Assembly (NCBI GenBank): GCA_947625255.1
Contig: CANQNT010000004.1
Location: forward strand, 62,001 to 126,000
Direction: 5' to 3'
DNA length: 64,000 nucleotides
DNA from: an uncultured Acetatifactor sp.
GTDB lineage: Bacteria; Bacillota; Clostridia; Lachnospirales; Lachnospiraceae
Positions within the stretch are counted from its first letter, which is position 1. Every line of letters starts with the position of its first letter. A program made the translations under genes and the position numbers. The notes beneath the pieces were generated by a model, which was given only the letters and a program-made list of their open reading frames with translations, had not been told where the DNA came from and did not search any database. This document shows, piece by piece, positions 1 through 6,734 of the stretch.

Positions 1-72
1 CGTTAAATGCCCTGCGCCAATACGATCATTGCCATCCGCCCGAAAATAATACTCAATTCTCCGTATCTTCAT
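1..72 (-). CDS. pseG: PseG, UDP-sugar hydrolase of pseudaminic acid synthesis (5' end only)
   Basis: Only the first 24 codons are inside the window. Read on the minus strand from the ATG at 70-72, they give a protein beginning MKIRRIEYYFRADGNDRIGA followed by GHLT. The pattern RADG..RIGAGHL is the amino-terminal nucleotide-sugar-binding signature of PseG, which removes UDP from UDP-2,4-diacetamido-2,4,6-trideoxy-L-altrose before condensation with phosphoenolpyruvate. The start overlaps the end of pseI by 20 bases in another frame. A GGTGG ribosome site lies about six bases upstream inside pseI, so the two are probably translationally coupled. The signature and its position directly after pseI make the call fairly safe despite the truncation; the catalytic region cannot be checked here. 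Confidence 0.8.
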   Translation of the reverse strand, partial: MKIRRIEYYFRADGNDRIGAGHLT

Positions 73-1126
73 CAAAATCCACCAGTTCCCAGCTCATGGG
101 CGTACCAAACCTGGTATCTTTACGGATCCGTCTGCCCAGCAATTCCTCATAATACTTGGTATGCAATCCGCAGGAAGGGCGCACGGATCGCAGATTTTCG
201 GGGGTAAAGACCTCCCCGGCCTTCATGTCCCTGGCCACGAACAAGGATCTGGCATGATCCCTGCTGGCTTTCTGCTTGGGCGTAAGGTCGTAGGTCACTC
301 TGCCCAGCGCCTTTTCAACGATACGGATATTGTCCACCATCTCTTTAAATTCCTCCGGTTCCATGGAGAACGCCGCATCCGCGCCTCCATCCGCCCGCCG
401 CAGGGTCAAATGCTTCTCGATCACCTTGGCCCCTACTGCGACCCCCGCCTGGGACACCACGGTCCCCAGCGTATGGTCGGACAACCCCACGATACAGTCA
501 AACACCTCTTTCATGGAGGGAATGGTTTTCAGATTAATATCCTCATAGGGGGCCGGATAGGCGGAACTGCATTTCAAAAGAATCACATTTTCATTTCCCT
601 CTTCCCGGCAAGTTGCCAACGCCAGCTCAATATCCGCCAAATAAGCCACTCCCGTGGATATGATGACGGGTTTCCCCAGGCGCGCGATTTTCCGGATAAA
701 CGGAATATCATTGATCTCAAAACTGGCCACCTTATACGCAGGCACATCCATGGCCTCCAAGAAGTCCACGCTGCTCAAGTCAAAGGGGGAAGAAAAGAAA
801 ATCAACCCCATGTCCTCCGCGATCCTTTTCAGATCCGCCTGCCATTCCCAGGGCGTGTAAGCCGTCTGATAAAGCTTGTACAGGGTCGTACCGTCCCAAA
901 TCGTCCCCTGCGTGATCTGAAAGCAAGGCTCGTCGCTGTCCAGCGTAATCGTGTCGGGGGTATAGGTCTGAATCTTAATGGCATCCGCCCCCGCATCCCT
1001 GGCAGCCCGCATGATCGCGACAGCCTTGTTAAAATCCATTCCGTGATTGGCGGACATTTCCGCCACAATAAAAGTAGGGGATTGCTCACTGATTACCTTA
1101 TTTCCAATTTTGATTTCCTTCTTCAT
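53..1126 (-). CDS. pseI: Pseudaminic acid synthase PseI
   Basis: This 357-residue protein condenses phosphoenolpyruvate with the free 2,4-diacetamido-trideoxy-altrose to make pseudaminic acid in the cytoplasm. It has the NeuB-type TIM barrel (about residues 10-275, with SANHG near the start, KIQTYTPDTITLD and SSPFD) and a carboxy-terminal SAF/antifreeze-like domain (about 290-345). The segments GTIWDGTTLYKLYQTAYTPW and KVASFEINDIPFI fit PseI better than the sialic acid synthase NeuB. The start is the ATG at 1126, with GAGGAG seven bases upstream; a TTG 18 bases earlier lies inside that ribosome site and is rejected. The gene follows pseH by 59 bases and overlaps pseG. It is a full-length family member with no visible defect. 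Confidence 0.93.
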   Translation of the reverse strand: MKKEIKIGNKVISEQSPTFIVAEMSANHGMDFNKAVAIMRAARDAGADAIKIQTYTPDTITLDSDEPCFQITQGTIWDGTTLYKLYQTAYTPWEWQADLKRIAEDMGLIFFSSPFDLSSVDFLEAMDVPAYKVASFEINDIPFIRKIARLGKPVIISTGVAYLADIELALATCREEGNENVILLKCSSAYPAPYEDINLKTIPSMKEVFDCIVGLSDHTLGTVVSQAGVAVGAKVIEKHLTLRRADGGADAAFSMEPEEFKEMVDNIRIVEKALGRVTYDLTPKQKASRDHARSLFVARDMKAGEVFTPENLRSVRPSCGLHTKYYEELLGRRIRKDTRFGTPMSWELVDFDEDTEN

Positions 1127-1185
1127 TGTTTTCTCCTCTGCCAAAGCCTTTTACAAGGACGACTGATGCTTCCGCCATCCGCCTG

Positions 1186-1737
1186 TCAAAAAACAATCTT
1201 CTCATATTTTTTCGTGTCCCTTATGGATGCCCAACGTTCCGCCGTCATCCGCATAAAAGTCACGTCATACCACTCACCATTCTTGCAGACATGATGCTTT
1301 TTTTCTTCCACGATCTGACTGCCGCAAAGCAAATGAAGCTGTATCACTCCCTTATTCAGGGTAAAAATATCTCCTACCAGCGCTTTCTTGCCCAACATGT
1401 CAAAAATATAATCATAAAGACTCATCTCCAGGGACAGGGCCAGCTTCATGCTGCGCAGTCTTTTCACTCCCACATAATAGGCCCAGCCCAATACGCCGTC
1501 CTCTCTGTCCAGTCCGGTGAGATTCACCACGCCCGCCGGCTCTCCGTCCACTTCTATGATCCAATAACGCACATCGCTGCTTTGAACAACACGGGCGAAC
1601 CACGTCCGCTGGCCCTCCGGTGTCAGCCTGGGATCCGTATTCATATATCGGGTAATATCAGGGTCCATCCGCCAGCGCATGACGTTTTCCAGATCTTCCT
1701 CTGCCAAAGGACGTACTTTAAACCCCATGAATTTCAT
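1186..1737 (-). CDS. pseH: GNAT N-acyltransferase, PseH-like
   Basis: This GNAT-fold protein of about 183 residues sits where PseH is expected, just before pseI. PseH acetylates the 4-amino group of UDP-4-amino-4,6-dideoxy-N-acetyl-L-altrosamine using acetyl-CoA. The family pattern is visible: VRPLAEEDLENVMRWRMDP near the start, a central GWAYYVGVKRLRS segment and a late Asn-Lys loop (FTLNKGVIQLHLLCG). It lies 18 bases downstream of an acyl carrier protein gene and one gene from an FkbH-like protein, so its donor could be an ACP-bound acyl group instead of acetyl-CoA; that is inference. Two in-frame ATGs nine bases apart are possible starts; the second (1728) has AGAGG at better spacing. Confidence 0.82.
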   Translation of the reverse strand: MKFMGFKVRPLAEEDLENVMRWRMDPDITRYMNTDPRLTPEGQRTWFARVVQSSDVRYWIIEVDGEPAGVVNLTGLDREDGVLGWAYYVGVKRLRSMKLALSLEMSLYDYIFDMLGKKALVGDIFTLNKGVIQLHLLCGSQIVEEKKHHVCKNGEWYDVTFMRMTAERWASIRDTKKYEKIVF

Positions 1738-1755
1738 CCTCTTTCCCTGACCGTC

Positions 1756-1977
1756 CTACAGGCAGGCGGCCTTTTCCAAAATTTCTCTGACCGAAGTGAT
1801 TTCCACCGCCTCGTCCAAAGGAATGGAAATCCCCAGTCGTTCTTCCAATTCACCGATCAGCATGACATGCGCCAGAGAATCCCATTCCTCCAGATCCTCC
1901 ATCCGCGTTTCTTCCGTCACCGTACCTGGCGCCACATTCAGAACCTCTTCCACCAACGCGATTATTTTTTCTTTCAT
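1756..1977 (-). CDS. Acyl carrier protein in the pse operon
   Basis: This is a 73-residue acyl carrier protein. The phosphopantetheine attachment site is the serine of EEWDSLAHVMLIGELEE (Ser34 from the chosen start), followed by the acidic recognition helix. The start is the ATG at 1977, with GGGAG six to seven bases upstream; the open frame continues further upstream but without ribosome site or ACP similarity. It lies 89 bases downstream of an FkbH-like gene and just upstream of the PseH-like acyltransferase. A carrier protein sited here is likely dedicated to sugar acylation, not to bulk fatty acid synthesis, and FkbH-like enzymes are known to load glyceryl groups onto such carriers. No fatty acid genes are nearby. 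Confidence 0.88.
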   Translation of the reverse strand: MKEKIIALVEEVLNVAPGTVTEETRMEDLEEWDSLAHVMLIGELEERLGISIPLDEAVEITSVREILEKAACL

Positions 1978-2066
1978 CTGATTCTCCCATCTTAAAGGCC
2001 TGTCAGGCAGCCAGCCGCTTCTGCTGCCGCAATGCATCCCGCCTCCGAATACCTCCCGCGGCCCTA

Positions 2067-3731
2067 TTACAATTCCTCTATCTTAGCATAATACACCCTT
2101 TTGGGGCGATTTGCCAAGTCTATCTCATATTCTTTCTCACCTTTTTCATTTTTCTTAAGAATTTGATAGCCCAATTTCTCATAAAACTGCTCTACCGGCT
2201 TGTTTTTGGCGGTAGGCAGATACGATGCCTGTAGCTTTCGTACGCCCCCGGCCTTCAGCTGATTCTCCACATCCTCCGCCAGAGCATATTCAATCTGACG
2301 GCCCATGACGCGGCAGCTCATGACGAACTCCTCCACCATGGGTACTTCTTCGCCGGACCCTCCCATATCCACAATCACCGCGGCAACGATTCCATTATCG
2401 CCAAAGCAGTCTTTCACACGATACAGGAACACTTTCTTCGTCTCTTCCGTAAGGATCTTCTGCATGGCCGCCAATTCATAACGTCTGGTGGTAAGATTGA
2501 ATTGGTTGGTTTTGTTCACCAACTGCACCAGCCGCTCCAAATTTTTAGCCGGATCCTCTCTGAGGATTTGCATCTGAAGCTGCCGCAAAAAAGATTCATA
2601 ATCCATAGAAGCTTCCATGGCGCTGCGTTTGGCATTGTCCTGATACTGCTTTGTCTTTTCCAAATCCTCCCCGGTAACGGACAGCCTTTGGAAATAGTTC
2701 CGATAAATGCCCGCCATTGCCTGGGCCAGTTCTTCCGGCTTATCCGGAAAGTCAGGCACCGTTACCTGAGGCAGCATACGGGAAACCAATTCCCGTTCCG
2801 CCGCCTGATCATCCCAAAATACCATGGAATCCAGCCCCAGGTTCAGTTCCTCCGCAATGGACCGAATGTTCTCATGCTTGGGTTCCCAATTGATCCGACG
2901 GATCGCGAAGCAATCCGGTCTAAGCACACAATGGGGATGATGGGACAAAATCTCCATTGCGTCTTCTTCGTTATTTTTCGACACAATTCCCAGAATCACG
3001 CCCTGCTTCTGCATCAAGGCAATGACACGCTGCAGATTTTTATACGCAAGCCCCTCATGATCCTCGGATATTTGGATAGGCTTATGATCCGCCTCTCCGG
3101 CCAATCCCCCCCACAGGGTATTGTCCAAATCCAAAAGCAATACTTTTTTAGGCGGCTCTCCGGAGGGCCAGGATCGCCCCGCGGACAAATATACTTCCTG
3201 CCGGATCAGTTCCGCCAGACGCTTCTGGGCTTCACCCGAGTAAGGGATTTTACCAAGGTACCACATTTTCCGTGAGAAAGCATTCTCTTCCCCCAGCGCT
3301 TCAATCAAACGACGATAAGGAAACTGATGCACGTTAGGGAAATCCGCGCAAAGCCCATCTAAGGCTTCCTGCCACTTTGCTTCCGGTTTTCTCCTGAAAT
3401 CCGGATCATGCAGCACTGCCAGCTCCGGCCCCCACAAATAAGCATCCGAAACAAAATATTCTTGTCCCGGCTGCAGACTGCTCCGCAAAGCGGAGAACCA
3501 GTTCTCAATCCGACCGCCTGTCAAAGACAGATCATGTTCGAGAAGCTCCATCAAATCCATTACAAGAAATGTCACTTGGGGCGCGAACGCACGATACGAG
3601 GATTCGGGATTCAACATCCGTTCCAATTCATTTCCATACCCTTCCGGAGCCAGCATAGTGAATTCCCGGCCCAACAGACGAATGACATAATCCATATTCA
3701 CATTTGATAAGACGGCAACTCTGCGTTCCAT
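2067..3731 (-). CDS. FkbH-like HAD-IIIC protein, probable glyceryl-ACP synthase
   Basis: This 554-residue protein has the FkbH architecture: an amino-terminal region of about 190 residues, a HAD-IIIC core beginning at DLDNTLWGG (residues about 201-209, nucleophile and acid/base Asp both present) with IVSKN and VFWDDQAAE further on, and a carboxy-terminal GNAT-like domain with NKTNQFNLTTRRY and CRVMGRQIEYAL. In polyketide pathways, FkbH-type enzymes take the glyceryl group of 1,3-bisphosphoglycerate, dephosphorylate it and load it on an acyl carrier protein. An acyl carrier protein gene follows directly. Placement between pseF and pseH points to a glycerate-derived acyl group on pseudaminic acid. 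Its ATG abuts the pseF stop in the order of transcription, with GGAGG upstream. Confidence 0.85.
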   Translation of the reverse strand: MERRVAVLSNVNMDYVIRLLGREFTMLAPEGYGNELERMLNPESSYRAFAPQVTFLVMDLMELLEHDLSLTGGRIENWFSALRSSLQPGQEYFVSDAYLWGPELAVLHDPDFRRKPEAKWQEALDGLCADFPNVHQFPYRRLIEALGEENAFSRKMWYLGKIPYSGEAQKRLAELIRQEVYLSAGRSWPSGEPPKKVLLLDLDNTLWGGLAGEADHKPIQISEDHEGLAYKNLQRVIALMQKQGVILGIVSKNNEEDAMEILSHHPHCVLRPDCFAIRRINWEPKHENIRSIAEELNLGLDSMVFWDDQAAERELVSRMLPQVTVPDFPDKPEELAQAMAGIYRNYFQRLSVTGEDLEKTKQYQDNAKRSAMEASMDYESFLRQLQMQILREDPAKNLERLVQLVNKTNQFNLTTRRYELAAMQKILTEETKKVFLYRVKDCFGDNGIVAAVIVDMGGSGEEVPMVEEFVMSCRVMGRQIEYALAEDVENQLKAGGVRKLQASYLPTAKNKPVEQFYEKLGYQILKKNEKGEKEYEIDLANRPKRVYYAKIEEL

Positions 3732-4424
3732 TCAGTCCTTTTCCTCCATCAGGCGATACTTCATCTCCGCGATTTCCCAATCCGTCTGGTTATCAATATC
3801 CTGTACCTCCAATTCCGAAACCTCATAGGGCAGAATCGTTCCAAGCATCAGCTTCCGGTTCCGGCGAAAAGCTTCCGTCCGGAAGAAATAGAACTGTCCC
3901 ACGTCATGAAAATGAGGCTCCAGATCCTGAGACCGGCTGTCCAGATATTGAGGATATTCAAATACCAGCCGCCCTTCTTTTACGATCATGGCCCGCTGGG
4001 GCGGATAGGAAAAACGCACTACCGGAATCAGCGTGTCCGCATCGGATTCCGCCAGTTTCCCCGCCGCATCCCGCAGCTTTCCGGCCGTCACAAAAGGAGC
4101 GGTGGGATAAATACAGGCCGCCAGGTCAAAATGCAGGCCCCGCTTCTCATATTCTTCCAGGACCTCCAGCAGTACGTCATTGGTGGTCGCAAAATCATTG
4201 GCCGTCCGTTCACTTCGAAAGAACGGCACCTTTGCTCCATATCGCCTGGCAATCTCAGCGATCTCCTCATCATCGGTAGAAACCATGACCTCGCTAAATA
4301 AGCAGGAACCCAATGCGGCTTCAATAGAATACGCCAGGATGGGTTTGCCGCAAAACTCCCTGATATTTTTCCGGGGAATCCGTTTACTGCCTCCCCTGGC
4401 CGTAATAATCGCAAGTGTCTTCAT
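3732..4424 (-). CDS. pseF: Pseudaminic acid cytidylyltransferase PseF
   Basis: This 230-residue enzyme activates pseudaminic acid with CTP to CMP-Pse, the glycosyltransferase donor. It has the cytidylyltransferase signature ARGGSKRIPRKNIREFCGKP at residues 9-28 and the substrate and metal region ACIYPTAPFVTAGKL. The segment FRSERTANDFATTNDVLLE is typical of PseF and sets it apart from sialic acid CMP-synthetases. The ATG at 4424 overlaps the stop of the upstream membrane-protein gene by four bases, and the FkbH-like gene starts right after its stop, so these genes are translationally coupled. It is full length for the family, with no missing motif. Confidence 0.92.
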   Translation of the reverse strand: MKTLAIITARGGSKRIPRKNIREFCGKPILAYSIEAALGSCLFSEVMVSTDDEEIAEIARRYGAKVPFFRSERTANDFATTNDVLLEVLEEYEKRGLHFDLAACIYPTAPFVTAGKLRDAAGKLAESDADTLIPVVRFSYPPQRAMIVKEGRLVFEYPQYLDSRSQDLEPHFHDVGQFYFFRTEAFRRNRKLMLGTILPYEVSELEVQDIDNQTDWEIAEMKYRLMEEKD

Positions 4425-6733
4425 TTTATCGCCTCTTTCTTTTTCCTTTCCGCGTTCTCACTCCTTTGCCGCGCGGTCCATGCTCTCCAAAGCATATATA
4501 ACAGGGTCACAAGGCTGACTGCCTCCGCAACCCTCCAATACCATGGGGGCAGATACTTGACCAGAATCTCTCCCTCATATCCCGCGGGCAGAATCACACG
4601 CACCCGTCCATTCTCCCCCGTCCGCACCTCCAGCTCTTCGCCGGTGTCCACGTCCCTGGCATGATAGCCTTTATAATTGATCAAGGGGACCTCCACATAG
4701 GCCTCTTCCAACCCATCGTTTACCGCGTAAAACGAGCTTTTCAAATTGCGATTGCCATAAGAGGTCTCCTCATCATCCGTTACCGTCACATTCACGGCTT
4801 CTTCCCAGGTATAATTACCATAAGGATATCTGGTATAGTCACTTCCAAGCTTTAGATATTCCGCGCCCTCCAAATAGGTTGTTCCCATGTTTTCCGGGTT
4901 ATATAGCCAGACGGGGTCCTTGTCCAACAAGGTGGCGCTGAGGAGATATTGAGTGGTTATCAAAGAACAAGCCACCACGCCCGCCGTCACCAGACAGGCA
5001 ATCGCTTGTTTTTCCTTTTGCCGAACCAGCCAAAGCACCTCGCAGGCAACGTAAATTAAGCATACCACCGAGATCACAAATACCCGGAAAGGGTATTGCA
5101 GGCTGGATGTCAGAGTTTCAAAGATCGCGTTTTTGCTCTGCAGCCAGTCCCAGGGGAAGAAATTCGTACTCATCAAAAGAGCCGCACCACCCACAAGCGC
5201 CATCCGCGCGCCATAGAAACGTATGCGGGACGCCCTCTCCGCTCCTTCCGGTTCTTTGCCGTATCTTTTTGTAAAGCACATCCATAGATAAGCCAGCACG
5301 CACAAGGTCACGGCAAAACCCATGCCAATGGAATCCGTATAAGCCATCCCGCGATCGGCGTAATGGGAATTGCTCCCATTCCGAAAAAAAGCGAAAAGAA
5401 AATGCGCCGGATAAAGTCCTCTGCCCTGAATCGTCTGCTGCCCTCCCAGATTTTCAAAAATAAAATTATCCGAGATCATATAATCCAGGAATGGCAGCAA
5501 GAACCACAGATTCAGAAAAACGGTTGCCGCCACGGTTTTGCACAGCACCAAAAAGGTCTGTTTTCGGAAAACCCTTTTGAAAAACACGATGCAGACCAGG
5601 GCCGTCATGCCGCAGGCCACTTCAAAGCTCAAGGTATGGGACTGAAAGACACAAGTAAATCCCACAGTCAAAAGCATCCAATTTCTTCCATACTTTGGGT
5701 TTTCCACGTCCTCCGTAAACACCCGATAAAGGCCATACGCCAAAATGGGCATAAAACACAAGGCCAGCATTTCCCCATATCCAGCCCGTCCGTACAAATT
5801 GAAAATGCGATAGGGCGTCCAGGTGTACAGCATGCTTCCCACCAGTCCTACATATTCGTCCTGAAAACATCTGGTAAAACACCAATAAGCCACCAGGGCC
5901 GTAACCCCATTATAAAATAATAAGGATAATTTATAAGCACTTATAATAGGGAAACCGATCATACGCAGGGCTGACGGCACCAGCAGGAAGAAATCGCTGT
6001 AAAAAATCGCCGACGCATATCCATGCCCCGCCAGCCAGTTCGGCTCGATCCGTACGGGAAATTGTCCCCCCAGCAGTCCGTCCTTGAGCCCCTCGATCCG
6101 AATAATGTGAAACAGCAGGTCGATGCCCGAAAGACAATAATCCACTGCCAAAGGGATGCTGATCACGCCGACAATACCGACCAGCCCCATCAAAACCACG
6201 CGCCTCTTCTTTCCGTCCGGATGCTTCCCGCAGGAAACCCAATAAAGCCAGAGCCCGTCCGCGCATCCGCAGACGACAACCAGCAAAAAAAGTACGATGC
6301 GGTTCCCCGCATGAGTTTCCGACACGCGGATCTGGAAAACCTCCAATTCACTGTTATTTCCCGGATCCGTCCGGATCCCGATCCGGTCCGATCCCCCGAT
6401 CAGCCAGAACTGAAAACGCACTCCCGTATTGCCGCTTCGCATGGCGATATAATTGACCAGCAGCTTGCTGCCCTTGTCCTCATTGGTCACATAAACCCCG
6501 GCCGTATCATTGCCTTTCGCCACCCGGTATTCCACTTCCACCTCGTAGACGCCGGAAGAAAACGTCAGATCGGGAACCGTTACTTCTCCCAGACCGGCTC
6601 CCTTGTAAACCACTTGATGCTTCAAAGGGAAAAAAAGGCTGATGAACACTCCGAGCGCCACAAGACCCTGGACCAACAAAAGGATTTGAAATTTTCCATG
6701 CGTTTTCCACGCTTCCGCAAATTCTCTTCCCAT
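4421..6733 (-). CDS. Polytopic membrane protein, GT-C-like, paralogue of the next gene
   Basis: This protein of about 770 residues has one amino-terminal membrane helix, an extracytoplasmic domain of about 120 residues, many central helices and a second soluble domain before a last helix (WYWRVAEAVSLVTLLYMLW). It aligns along its length with the gene at 6735-9053. Both share a first-loop motif of the form D..(F/Y)H..RIEG..DG..GQFPVRI and a later RGLYPAH. The acid residue in the first loop after a helix is where GT-C transferases place their catalytic Asp. It resembles the membrane domain family I know as PTPS-related, whose function is unproven. The chosen ATG (6733) has AGAGGGG seven bases upstream and lies one base past the previous stop. 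It overlaps pseF by four bases. Confidence 0.72.
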   Translation of the reverse strand: MGREFAEAWKTHGKFQILLLVQGLVALGVFISLFFPLKHQVVYKGAGLGEVTVPDLTFSSGVYEVEVEYRVAKGNDTAGVYVTNEDKGSKLLVNYIAMRSGNTGVRFQFWLIGGSDRIGIRTDPGNNSELEVFQIRVSETHAGNRIVLFLLVVVCGCADGLWLYWVSCGKHPDGKKRRVVLMGLVGIVGVISIPLAVDYCLSGIDLLFHIIRIEGLKDGLLGGQFPVRIEPNWLAGHGYASAIFYSDFFLLVPSALRMIGFPIISAYKLSLLFYNGVTALVAYWCFTRCFQDEYVGLVGSMLYTWTPYRIFNLYGRAGYGEMLALCFMPILAYGLYRVFTEDVENPKYGRNWMLLTVGFTCVFQSHTLSFEVACGMTALVCIVFFKRVFRKQTFLVLCKTVAATVFLNLWFLLPFLDYMISDNFIFENLGGQQTIQGRGLYPAHFLFAFFRNGSNSHYADRGMAYTDSIGMGFAVTLCVLAYLWMCFTKRYGKEPEGAERASRIRFYGARMALVGGAALLMSTNFFPWDWLQSKNAIFETLTSSLQYPFRVFVISVVCLIYVACEVLWLVRQKEKQAIACLVTAGVVACSLITTQYLLSATLLDKDPVWLYNPENMGTTYLEGAEYLKLGSDYTRYPYGNYTWEEAVNVTVTDDEETSYGNRNLKSSFYAVNDGLEEAYVEVPLINYKGYHARDVDTGEELEVRTGENGRVRVILPAGYEGEILVKYLPPWYWRVAEAVSLVTLLYMLWRAWTARQRSENAERKKKEAIK

Positions 6734-6734
6734 C

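Noticed and set aside
53-1126. Sialic acid (NeuB) or legionaminic acid synthase instead of PseI
   Set aside because: The accompanying PseB-type inverting dehydratase, PseC, PseF and PseG signature all belong to the pseudaminic pathway; no NeuC or LegB-type gene is present.
161-1294. Long plus-strand open frame of 377 codons opposite pseI and pseH
   Set aside because: It lies antisense to two well-supported genes, its protein is rich in His, Arg and Gln with no recognisable motif, and it has no ribosome site; it is a shadow of the minus-strand codon pattern.
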